Positions 19,201-30,600 of a stretch of DNA of 64,000 bases are shown here, in pieces. The DNA is from Megalonaias nervosa (Eukaryota; Mollusca; Bivalvia; Unionida; Unionidae): the NCBI GenBank assembly GCA_016617855.1, contig JAECUM010094031.1:1-64000 (forward strand), written 5' to 3'. A model generated the notes under the pieces. The model worked only from the letters and a program-made list of their open reading frames with translations. It was not told the DNA's origin and searched no databases. A program made the translations under genes and the position numbers. Position 1 is the first letter of the stretch, and every line of letters begins with the position of its first letter.

Positions 19201-19849
19201 GTTGCGACACCTTTGTCTTTTTGTACGGTTTTTGACCGCTAAGGAAGGGTTCCCGTCAGCAACGGTATATTGGTCAGGGTTAAGGCGAATCGGGCAATGC
19301 TTAGGACACATTTTATAGCCCCTTCCTCAGCTTATCAGTATGATCCTAAAAAGGATCATACTGTTAGACTCAGTCACCCAGATGGCTGCCGAGTTCCACT
19401 TGGATCAGTCAAGTGAAAAGTGACCCAATGTCTCGAGTCGCCTGTATGCAGGACTGCACCTAAGGCTCCCAGTGTATCCACACCTTCTGCTTTTCCGCTC
19501 GCCCATCGCCAGAAGAATTAAAGGAAACATATGGTGCGGGAGGGGAGTAGTGTCATGACTTGTGCATGAGTTTGAGTTAAGTGAAGGAAAGTTGCGCAGA
19601 GTCGTCCTCACTCACTTGTTCAGTTCTGTCTCAATCCAGTGGCACGACAGTGTCGAGACGTCTGGAGACCGGTCCAGATGCAATGGATAGCCAGCAGATC
19701 CTCCTGCACCTGAACTGATGCCCTGCGCTGTCTTCTCAGCTCTTGCCATCTGCCATTACGATCGGAGGATGAGCATGTCTGGTCGGCCGCCTGATCCATT
19801 AGAAAGGACTTACCACAGGGAACCAGATGTAGCTGTCCACTCTGGGTCA
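19201..19849 (-). other. Probable 5' region of the LINE relic
   Basis: The composition is more GC-rich than the surroundings. No gene is recognised; short frames at 19405-19611 and 19620-19850 have no family motif. A 12-bp interrupted palindrome (TGATCCTAAAAAGGATCA, about 19342-19359) is present. Assignment to the LINE rests on adjacency and orientation. Confidence 0.35.
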
Positions 19850-19949
19850 TAGGGGCTCGTATCGTTGCTTACAGTGTAACTGTCGGTATTATTTTATACT
19901 ATATGTATGACTGACAGTTACATTGTAAGCAACGATACGAGACCATGAG
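19850..19949. mobile_element. 100-bp foldback element with 10-bp direct repeat
   Basis: CTCGTATCGTTGCTTACAGT... (19856-19884) pairs with ...CATTGTAAGCAACGATACGAG (19913-19941), 28 of 29 bases, around a 28-bp loop. The direct repeat CTCTGGGTCA flanks it at 19840-19849 and 19950-19959, the signature of a target duplication. A 9-11 bp duplication with a long hairpin suggests a Mutator-like MITE; the family is inferred. Confidence 0.75.
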
Positions 19950-19959
19950 CTCTGGGTCA

Positions 19960-20582
19960 ACAACCAGATATTTCCCCCTTACTGTTCATGGTAGGAGGCG
20001 ATGCCTTACTTGACTGCGAAGTAACTATGGGAGTAGTCCGATAAATACACACACACCCCCCATCTGTGTTGTTACTGATGGTCAATATGTACACCGAAAA
20101 CCAATATCAACACGGGAGAGGGGCTGATTTATCGGCCTACTATCGGAGGTGTACTGCTTCACATCCATATCATGAACACAAGCTCGAAACACCTAATCCA
20201 CAAATATATCCACATGTTTGATCATTTAACAATAATATCTGAAAATGTCACACCATAGCCGAGGACAATTGACGAACCTATCCCTTGCCACCTATATACT
20301 GTCCCAATCGGAACATCGCTAGGCCATCCCCTTTAGGTCTTTTCACGACATCTTGGAATTCGCCGAGCGATGTTTAGATCGATACTGTCCGTGTTGATAC
20401 TGGAATAACCTGGTAGGTAGTTTTATTGTTGAATAAGTCAAGTTATGCAACTTATCCACAGCTGCCTAGTTTTCCCTTTGACATCTAGTACTTGTATTTC
20501 TTTGCCAAAAAGGTGTACTGTTTTCGATAACTCTACTGTTCTATTTTAGAGGTCAGGCAAGAACAGCTGTCTAGAGTTGAAT

Positions 20583-20617
<35 letters not shown>

Positions 20618-21115
20618 TATGACTGACAGAGTGTGACTGACTGACATTATTTCCTCTTAAGCAGAGATTACATTATGTGTATTAAATTCAGGATAGTACA
20701 TGATCTTGAAACACAGGAAAAAGCCAAGTATAAAACTAAAAGAGATGCTGCGTCAATTAACGCATTAACAAGATGGAACTTCTAATTAGCATAACCATAC
20801 TTTCATTGAAAAGATTTATTATTGCTGCTTAAGTTAACATTGATTTCAATTTTAAAATTATCAGAATAGGTAAATGTAATAAAGTTATTAAAATGGGTAA
20901 ATGTAATAAATTTATCAAAATGGGTAAATGTAGTACATGACTGAGTTAAAATTAGTAGCACGGTTTTCCCAATGTACCAAAAGTAAATAAATGTAAATTT
21001 TGTAATGTATGATGCATACAACCTTTTTTTTGTGGTTTGCATGTCCTCAGCGCAAATACCTTGTTTTTTGTGGAATTTTGTGGATTTTACTTGCACTTTT
21101 AGTACATTGTATTGG
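19960..21115. repeat. Non-coding stretch with CA run and 30-bp tandem repeat
   Basis: A (CA)n microsatellite spans about 20583-20616. At 20865-20938 a unit of about 30 bp (TTATTAAAATGGGTAAATGTAATAAA type) is repeated three times. No gene recognised elsewhere; a mild pyrimidine-rich composition and several TATCGG motifs near 20100-20400 are unexplained. Confidence 0.6.
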
Positions 21116-21384
21116 CTATATCATGCCGATTAAATAGGGACTAAGTGCTTTTCCCAATGACACACTTTGATATATCAAAATTAGTGTAAAGTGGTTGACA
21201 AGCAAAATATGGACCAGGTTAGTATTGTGACTGGTTGGCCTGGTGTCAGGATCATGTGACTGGGTGAGACATGATGCCACATGTCTGCAGCATGATCCCC
21301 CAGTGCTAGACATCACTATAAACTGCCTCACTGAAGACATCGTAGCGACATGGCTCAGATCGTTAAAGCTACGTTAAAAATCCC

Positions 21385-21416
<32 letters not shown>

Positions 21417-21420
21417 ATGA
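21116..21420 (+). mobile_element. SINE-like repeat with (CA)n tail, copy 1
   Basis: Shares with 61830-62066 a block reading CTGGCCTGGTGTCAGGAT, then TGATGNNACAT, GCAGCATGAT, CCAGTGCTAGACATCACT, and a 3' end GTTAAAGCTAC followed by a CA repeat (21388-21414). Two dispersed copies ending in the same way identify a retroposed family. I do not see a good tRNA promoter at its 5' end, so it may be a truncated or LINE-derived tail. Confidence 0.7.
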
Positions 21421-21689
21421 AATCAAAAGTAGAAATATCACATTTGATTTTTGTTGTCAGCCATTTACTCTTCTAGTTTATTAAAGTGTTATGTCAAATG
21501 TATTCAAATGTGTTACTAATATATATTAACCAGGTCAATTCAATCCTGATCGTTGATGCTCTGTACATTTAAATATCATCAAAAATCTACCAGAATAATA
21601 TTATTGATTGCTATGGACGTTTACAGTGGTTGCCAGTTACTAAACTGGGTCAAGAAAAGAGGACGACGGGTTTAACAAAACAAATAACG

Positions 21690-22375
21690 CGATAGTATGA
21701 GGCTCCTTTGGACCAACTAGAAAGCAACAGCTGAAATTTCGATCTCACATCTCGAGAATTCATATTTAACACGTTGAAACACACGTCGAATCAAAGTATT
21801 GGTGTGGAAAGTTCTATTTTATATGTTGCGTTTTTCAATTCTATATGTTGAATTACACGGCGGTGGTTGAAGATTGACTTTTCTATTTTGAATTCTTACA
21901 TTTTATCAGTTGAATTACACCGAGGTGGTTGAAAATTCAATATTGTTTCACATATTGAATCAAATTGTTTGCGTTGAAAGTTCCAGTTCATATGTTTTGT
22001 TTTTTTTTTAACTTACATTTTATCTGTTGAATTATACAACCGTGGTTGAAAATTCCATTACCTATGTCGAATGTTGAGATTTTACCTTCTGAATTACACA
22101 GTGATGCTTGAAATTGCAGTGTTGTATGTCGAAAATTCCAAGTTCGCATGTTGAATGAAATTGCTTGTGCTGACATTTAGTTTTATATATCGAGATTTTA
22201 GATTTTATTTGTTCACTTACAAGGCGGTGATGGAAAGTTATATTTTCTATGTCAAGGTTATATGTATAATCTGTTGCGTTACACAGCGATAATTCGAACT
22301 TCGATTTCCTATGTCGAGACTTCACATGTTCAAGTTGTTTATTTTGATATTGTTTGCCAATCATACATATATATA
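21690..22375 (+). repeat. Minisatellite array, left arm of inverted pair
   Basis: Units of about 60 and 118 bp alternate, each with the landmark TTGAATTACACNGNGGTGGTTGAAA (starts near 21849, 21913, 22028, 22090, 22211, 22272). The outer edge reads TAGTATGAGGC...GGACCA...CAGCTGAAATTTCGAT, which reappears in reverse complement at 26256-26345. Open frames inside are incidental. Confidence 0.75.
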
Positions 22376-22739
22376 ATTTCTACAAAACGAATATGATAGA
22401 TTGTATACACAGGCATATTCATTTACAAAAACATGCATATACGCATACATACACATTCATGTATACAAATACATATATGCGCATACCTATAAGAGAGTGA
22501 GAGAGAAGGTGTTATTTTCTCAAAGTCAACACTTCATTCAGTGATCACATAAAAAAAATATGACATTATTCGCAGACATCAACTACTCCACTTTGAAAGT
22601 CACTACTTTATTTCCCTGTAAAATATGTTTTCACATCATTCCTTTCAGTAAATAACTTTTGTACGTTTGGATCTCCCAGGTCAGACTCGTTATCTTCAAG
22701 TTTAAAATTAAAAACCAAATCATAGAAAAGCTCTTGAGA

Positions 22740-23130
22740 TTTGGTTTTTCGTCTCGAAATTTCGATCTAAATATAATAAATGTTTTTTTTTAGTAATAAC
22801 ACTCAATTAAAGAAAGTTTGTCTACCAAGATTCACCTAAATCTCCAAATAAAATAAGATTTTCAGAAATATTGAAATCCACTCCAATCCCAGTTCTACAA
22901 AAATATAAAACAAGACGCCAAAATTATTTTACAGCACAGTTGCAAAATAAACTTTTCATCGTTTCTTCCTCATTATTACAGAAAGAGCACCCTTTATCAG
23001 CTACAAAACCAAATTTTGAATAAGAAGCTACTTGCAGTCGGTATATTTTGGTTAATTCTACCAATCTACTTTCTTCTAGCTCATGAATAAGTATTCTTCT
23101 GATTTTATCAGGACCGTTGTTCCACATAAA
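22740..23130 (-). mobile_element. LINE RT C-terminal (zinc-binding) relic
   Basis: On the minus strand a frame from about 23127 contains IYRLQVASYSKFG, then CSFCNNEEETMKSLFCNC, the C-x2-C-x(n)-H/S-LF-x-C pattern of the zf-RVT domain at the end of many non-LTR retrotransposon ORF2 proteins. Downstream frames to about 22740 are AT-rich and broken by stops. No RT core is present, so this is a 5'-truncated copy. Confidence 0.6.
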
Positions 23131-23635
23131 TGTTTTTAATTCGTTTTAAAACGCATTCTGTTGGATTTGGTAACATTAAAAATAAATGTGTCAGTTTGGA
23201 CAAAGTCACTGATTTTAGAACAACAAATTTCCCAAATATTGTTAATTTTCTTCTATTTCATTCCACTAATGTTTTGTGCATCTTGAATTTTGTTTTCAAA
23301 ATTCATTTCCACATTCTCTTCTGTATTCATGGGTAATTTAACTTGTTGTAAAAAGAAATTTGAGACCCAATAAAATCCAAAATTTGTACACATTTTGTGT
23401 CTATGAATTTTTATATATAACGTTTGTTTTGTTGATACTCACTTTTAGTCCCGACATTAATGTCATACGTCTAATGTTTCCACCAAGGCATATAAAGAGT
23501 TCTTTTATCCATATAATATTGTGCCAGTCTACAGATCCATTTATGCATATGTCTTTAATATCATTATTGTTCCGAACCATAATTCCTACAATAAAAATAC
23601 TTCGATGCAAATCCGATTTTAATCAAACATGTTTT

Positions 23636-23671
<36 letters not shown>

Positions 23672-26104
23672 TATATCGGGCATTATTGCGCACTTAAGGT
23701 TTCCGTCACCAATACTGAAGCAAAATGCATACCGAATTCGACCGATTGACCAAAATAAAATACTGCAATGCTTACCATGTGGAAAGAGGCAATTGTCAAT
23801 AGAATATTCTGTTCAAAATAATACTAATTTTGGACACACGGGATATTACCCCTGTGTTTTCACTACTCGCGATATGTCGTCCTATTCTGCGCATAGCTTT
23901 GAAGAGATGTAATGTTTATCCATCGGGCTATGGAAATGAAATACATTACTTTGGACTATTTCTGTCAGCATTTCAGTCGAATAATTAGGTCAGGTTTATA
24001 GCTGGTTTTACAAAATTCAACGTAACAATGCCAATAAATGTCAAGAGATATTAAGCAAATTAAACAGATCTTGTAAAAAAACAAAAAGTTAGTAAAGTTT
24101 AACATTTTATAAAAGAAATAAGCTATTGTGTTGAAGAGAAACAACCATTAATAGGATGTAATAAGTTTGCAACGTCTCGTTTATGGAAAAAAAAATACTA
24201 AAGATTTTAGAAACAGACTATATGCCGGGAAATTTCTTGAAAATCCCATTTTAGCGACAAGTTGACATTTTGGATGGCAGACGATTTTGTACGTGTGGGA
24301 CAACTGCTTGCAAATTTAGAAACTTGGATTAAAATGCAGTATCATTTTAAGGTATATATTTCCATCTTTTATATAATGTATTTATTTGTAAGATTCTGAA
24401 ACATACATAGTAAAAAAGATTTTATGGGTTACAAGTTCAAAAAGTCATGTAGTGGGTCTTCATGTTGACATTTAGAAATCCCATTTTCATATGCATTTAT
24501 GGTAGAAATGTGGGATATTTTGTACACTTTATGAATATCACTTTCCTTAATTAAAAGACAGTCATTCTTTCTTGAAGCAAATTGGATTTTCGACCAAAAT
24601 CAACAGGTGATCCAGTGTTTACAGGAATGTCGTATCGTTGCGCAGAATTACTCGACGCGCATAGTTGTAGTTACGAGTCTATGCGCTTAAAATAAATAAC
24701 AGAAAAGAGTGAAGACAACAACGGTTTTAGGAATTAAAACCAACAATGAGAGATGAGATCCGAAATTGAAGGCGATGACGTCTGCTGTGGTCAGCGGAGT
24801 GCTGCTGTGTCAACAGTCTCTTGTTGAATCATAGAAAATATTATTCCAGTTTTGAATTCAGTATAACTTCCAATAAATGTCCTATCCAAAAATTTTGTCA
24901 GAGCACTTATATATTTCCAGGGAAAAGAATCATTTGAATCCAATAATTTGAAGAAAATAAAAATTCAACCCAAACTGGTCACGTCATAATAACAATTTGA
25001 CGTGTCAATTGTTTGGAGCCCAACTGACAAACTTCTATCAAAAACAACAGTTTTACGCTAATTAAGACGCAAAACAGATTCCCGGATGAGGGTCAAAAGT
25101 TCATTCCGCTAGAAAAAAATAGAAGTTTGTAACAATTGGTACATGCTACTTGTCACGTAATCCAGGTATGACCTTGACTTAATGATTCTTACTCTGAGAA
25201 AGATTTTTAAAAAATTTTAAAAAGTTGTTTACCAAATCTGTCACTAATTTTGAAACGAGGTCAGCAACCATATACAATGTTTCTTGTATTAGTTGTTTGC
25301 GTCAATGAAATTAAACATTAAAAAAAGGTCAGTCAAGTCAAACAGAAATGAACTAAATTTTGGATAAGATCAAGTCCAGTAAACAATGTTACATTACAAT
25401 AGCATGTAATGGAATTTAAACAAAATTTAAAACACACACACACACACACACACAAACACACAAACAAACAAACAAACACACGCGCGCGAGCACGCATACA
25501 CATTGTAACATGATTTGGATGCTTGGATTAAAAATGGAGAACGTACACTCCTTGACAAGATCCAAAAGACCAATGTGTCAATTAAGAGAAGAAATTTGTC
25601 TTAAATCTCCAGGGGAATGAGTCTTAGTAAAGGTGAAATACCCGTACATACCGTGCTTTCAGTGTCTCTCGCCGCAAGCGAACTACGACGAGATATAGGC
25701 TAGTTCAGTCGCTTGACTAGAAAAACAATTATCCACCCTAGGTAACGTTGTACGCATGTATGACGAAAATGATCAAATCGTTCTAAGGCGAAACCAAGTT
25801 ATTTCTTGCCTTATTCTGTGACAGCCATGTCTTAATTGTAATATCAGAATAAAATCACGTAATCAACTCTGCCAGTCAAAACACGGGCATCTGTGGCATT
25901 ACAAACAAACCGGCTGCATAAACACCCGTGGATGCACAAACTGATGCAGATATAATTGACACAATAACTACGGTCAAATCAATTGCAGTATTTGATTCTG
26001 GTAAAATACAAACACTAAAACAATTTATTTATGGATTTCTTAATTAGAGAAGGTTTCCCCTAATATAAGGACGCCTACCGTGCAGGAAAAGCTGACATTC
26101 TGCA
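23131..26104. other. Non-coding stretch with microsatellites
   Basis: No gene recognised. A perfect (GT)n run occupies about 23640-23670 and a mixed (CA)n/(CAAA)n run about 25433-25500. A short interrupted palindrome GCGCATAG...CTATGCGC lies near 24657-24687. A short frame of Cys-Val repeats at the GT run is a microsatellite artefact. Confidence 0.6.
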
Positions 26105-26345
26105 GATAATAGACACATGTAATTCAAAATATACACTGTAAAACGTCGACATAGGAAATAGAAATTTAAACCACCACTGTATAATTCAACATGTAAACTC
26201 TAAAATCTCGATCTAGAAAATGGAACTTTAAGGAACTGCAATTTGATACAACACGTGATATTGGATTTCTCGACATACGACATCGAAATTTCAACTGCAA
26301 CTGTCTCATTGGACCAGCTTTTGTCAGCTACGGCGCCTCATAGTA
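26105..26345 (-). repeat. Minisatellite array, right arm of inverted pair
   Basis: Reverse complement of the 21690-22375 family: TATAATTCAACATGTAAACTC, CATAGGAAATAGAAATTTAAACCACCAC and CGACATACGACATCGAAATTTCAACTG match the left array in antisense. Just outside lie two partial copies of GGCTTTTGCTCGCTTCGGCGCCTCA-like sequence (about 26310-26375). Confidence 0.7.
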
Positions 26346-27533
26346 TGACCGGCTTTTGCTCGCTTCGGCGCCTCAGTCCCAGTCTATTTTTAGATCATTT
26401 TTTCCTGTCTCCGTTTGGTGGTGATACAAGAGTTAGATTTAGGCATTCTTGGTAAGGATTTAATGGCAATTGTTTATTCTTTAGAATATGAGCTTATGGT
26501 GTGGTTGTTTGCGTGTATTTCGGCGACAGTGCACAGTGAGTAATAAGGCCTTGGTGATGATCCGGAAGTGAAATCTGTGTTCCATTGCATGGTGTTTTGT
26601 TTACAATTCAGGCTCTCAAAAAAATGCAGGTCAACCCTTGACAAGAACTTCACCGTAAAGTCATCTTTGAAGGTATTTTAGATTAACATATGATTTGTAT
26701 TGATTGTCACACAGTGGAAAGTTCAGTACTGAGAAACAAATGTAGAGAATAAAAAAAAATTGTATATCTTAGATATTGTTAAAAGAACCTTTAATTCCCT
26801 TTATTTTGGTGTATGATTGATGGGTGTAATATGGGTTATAGAGTATACAGCTTGGCCTTACTCCAGATGTGCACCTTTCAAAAAAGTGCTAGCTCCACTT
26901 GGTCATTTTCACTTCCTGAACTTCAGACGTAAATTGTAAAAAAATAAAGAGCCGATAACTTTTTTTTACATTTTATATATTTGGTAATTCATTCATTGCA
27001 CTTTCAGAAGCTGGTATTGTCTAGTCTGGCAAAATTCATTTTCCCTATTTTAATAGCTGCTAAGGATAGTGTACTTTAGACAAATTCAGGCTGATTTTTG
27101 GAGCACAAGGGAGCAGTCATTTCAGTTAGCAGTGTGCTAAGATCATTTAAAATTTCCAAAAGTACAATATCCAAAGAAATGTCAGTCACATTACATCAAA
27201 GTAGCATAGAGGTATGCCAACATTCTCTCCGCTGTTCATGTTTTAAATGCAAACAACTTCACCTTACATACGTCACTCTCTCAAAAGTACATAATAACTG
27301 GTGAGCTCCTATGTAACGCAGTGCGACGCAGGGAGCATACCTTGCAGGGAACCAGACTAACATAAAATGTGCTTTGTAAGGAAGATCACGTGACTGTTAC
27401 GTATATACACAAAGACAGTCAGTCCAGAATCTCTTCAACCGTAAAACAGTGAGTGTAACGAATTTTGTCTTTAAAAAAGATAATAATTATTAAGCGTCAT
27501 TAACGGTGAGTTTAAGCTGTTTCTTTGTGGCAG

Positions 27534-27618
27534 ATGTCGTTCCCCGTACAGATTCAGCACTCTGAAGACGGAGATACATTTCTCTTCACATCGGAATCGG
27601 TTGGAGAGGGTCATCCCG
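27534..27618 (+). CDS. MAT2A: MAT exon 1 (residues 1-28 and first base of 29)
   Basis: Starts at ATG 27534 (context GGCAGATGTC) and ends in GEGHP with one base of the Asp codon before GT at 27619. The short N-terminal leader before [11 protein letters not shown] is typical. The sequence just upstream (27440-27533) is probably 5' UTR; it contains GTGAGT and a TTTGTGGCAG, but the distance is too short for a normal intron. Confidence 0.93.
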
Positions 27619-30600
27619 GTCAGTAATTTGTACAGTTTATTTGTTCATTTGGTTCATATTAACATTTTTAGCTTTTACATATATTTCTCTTTCAGTTGGA
27701 TATTAAAATATAATATCTCTGAATTTATTTTTCATAAAAAAAATTCCCGTTTACAATTTAGAATGGAAAAGGAGCATGAAATCACAGGCACTTGATTCCG
27801 GGGTAAACTAATGTGTACACTCACCAATTAACACGTGTGTTAATTGGTGAGTGTACGCATTAGTTAACCCCGGAATCAAGTGCCTGTGCATGAAATCGAC
27901 CAAGGAAGATAACTTGCATGCAGCGTTCCTATGTGTGGAAACTCTTCCTTCACATTTCAGATCCTGTAATTACAAATATATATATATTTTTTTTTACAAA
28001 GAGAATTAAAAAGAAACTGCTGCCCTTGCAGTCTATCGCAAATATATGTGCATTTAACCACCCTGACTAAAGATTTCATCGTAGGTGGTATAATATATAG
28101 ATCAGCGTCATTAAATGTAGCCAAAAGGACCTAATATTATTATTCGTTTTAATTGCATCATTTGAAACTAATTAGGTGCTATAAGCTATTTAAAAGCAGC
28201 TGCAAAAATACATCAGTCAGTTAGTAACATAAGTACTATTAAAACTTGCATTCAAGATATGTTTTATGGTATGTGGGTGTTTTTATCATTATTGAGTTTG
28301 GACATTTTTGGAAGGAGATCAATATTTGTTTTACGTTTAAATCAAAGACATTTAATTTGTTGGCTAGATGTGTGGTTGGAGTAGCTAAAAGTTAGTCTTA
28401 ATTAAGCAAGTAAGAAAGCCAGCACGATTAATTAACAGTTAATCCTTATCAATGTAATTTTCTGAAAAGGACTGGCTTCTGACATAATTAAAAGAAACCA
28501 TGTTCTACAGTGTGTGTTATGCAAGCACCAGCAGTTGATTGGCAAATAAACAATGCCCTATTTTTTGCAACTAACAGTGCCTAAATAGACATTCTCAAGC
28601 TACTGTACATGTGGCAACTGTTTTCCCATGTTTTATATCATACCTTATTTCCTTATTCCCAGCTTGAAAGGCATTGACATTGTTTACTAAATAATATATT
28701 TATTCTGAATTAGTTTCTTGAGGGCTAATAAGCTGCATGGTATGTTTATTTGTTCCTTCTTTTAATTTAACAGTGGAAATTAACATTCGTATATACGGTA
28801 GAGTAATGCCAGGTGTTCACTCATGTAAGTTTCTTAGGTGGTAATGGAGATGCTGCAGCATTCACAGTGATGATTTTGATTATTCTTGGGATTGAAACTA
28901 CAGTAATTGGTGACAATTTTATTGTTGTAGTTTTTTTTGTTGTGGTTTATTTTCTGATTCTAGTTTTGTTGTATGGTTACAAAAATTCATGAGTTGATGT
29001 GAATAATGTCTAAACTTATCATTCTATTTACTGAAGAAAAAAATTCTTTGTAGTGTGATAATTATTTCATCACAACAGTATTCACTGGTGGTAAAATAGA
29101 ACATGCCTTCAGTGGATTGCATAAGATATACCTACTGATGTAATTTTTTTTAGGAGAAATGAAAATCAGTCGACATAATGTAATAATCATGAGTTCTGTG
29201 CAAAAGTCATGAGATGTGAAATCCAGAGGTAGGCATGGAAAGACACCAAAGGAAATGGGAGCTAAGTGCATTTCCTAAGAACACATCAAGTATCCAAAAA
29301 ATTTAAATGTCAGAACTTTTTATTTGCAGACAAAATTTGTGATCAGGTCAGTGATGCTGTATTAGATGCATTCCTTAGAGAAGATCCAAATGCTAAGGTT
29401 GCTTGTGAGACTGTAACCAAAACTGGTATGATCTTAATATGTGGTGAGGTTGCATCAACTGCAGAAGTCAACTATCCACAGATCATTCGAGACACCATTA
29501 AGCGTATTGGATATGACTCATCCAGCAAAGGTATATAACATATAATCTGTACCTGCATATATTTGGATATATTATTTTCATAACCACTGGTCTGTCTATT
29601 AGTTCTCTTTGTAATCTGAACTTCATGTGCACTGTTGGAGAGTGGATTATGACATTTTGCATGATGTTTTACAAGAATGAGAAGATGAATTTTAAAATTT
29701 CAGATTTCAGGTTAGGTTGCACACTGTTCTCCAGTGGTGTAGGCAAACAATACTATTGCCTCCACAGACCGGTTGACCCCAGGGTCAGTCTCATCTTAAG
29801 TTGTTGTTTTATATATGTTTGTGTTGAAATTTGATGAAACATAAAAGAAGTTAACAATGACAGTGTAAGAGTTGCTGGCTAAAGTCAAAACATTTATATG
29901 GTTTCTGCTCATTGTTGAGATTTCTTTGAAAAATGAGGTTAAACCAAGAGCAGGAATTTCTGCAAGAAGTTTGATAATTTCAGCTTGTGGCAACCCTACA
30001 ACTGGTATTAAATCAAAAAAGAATAACACCTGATAAAAATGGTCAGATGGAGAAAACTAAAACCAAACTGGAATTTCTTGATTTTGAACTTGTTTTTAAG
30101 TATTTTAGCGTGTTTGCAATTTTGTTTATATGTTCATGTAGAATGAAAAGAAGTCAGCAATTCTTAAGTTTTTATTCTGATTTTATTGTACATTCTGTAT
30201 TCATTTTGAATAGCATCTAGAAAATGAAAATAATATATCTGTACATTGGAACCTCAAAATAATCAGACTCTGGTGATATTGTTCATCAGTCAACACTAGA
30301 CCTTTTGTATGGCCACAACATACACATTGTCATTGTTTTTATCTTTTTGTACTGACTAGACTGTTTTAAATATTAGCTGTGAGCACTTGAATTTCATTAT
30401 TTTTTTAATATTCCTTCTAGTTTTATTGATCCAGATCAAACTGTTGCCATGACAACATTAGGACAAGACCTTTTTCCATAGCTTGCACTTGTGAATCCCC
30501 ATGTTTTGCTTTACATACCATACCACCACCATGGCCCACCCACCTCTGCATTGTGACCCAGGGGTCAGCATAACCCAGCTTTCATCAAATATGTGTCCTA

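Larger units (their letters stand above)
21665..26395. mobile_element. Candidate 4.7-kb non-autonomous element with inverted minisatellite ends
   Basis: The left array (21690-22375) and a shorter right array (26105-26345) are the same sequence family in opposite orientation; both begin outward with an ACTATGAGGC / GGTCCA / TTGAAATTTCGA segment. The interior (22376-26104) holds an LINE relic, GT and CA microsatellites and nothing that resembles a transposase. This layout fits a DNA element carrying subterminal repeats, possibly enlarged by internal insertions. The exact ends and any target duplication are not resolved. Confidence 0.45.

Noticed and set aside
23640..23912. Frame beginning with Cys-Val repeats
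   Set aside because: Translation of a GT microsatellite.
27500..27533. GTGAGT...GGCAG just before the MAT start as an intron
   Set aside because: About 28 bp, far below workable intron length; treated as 5' UTR.
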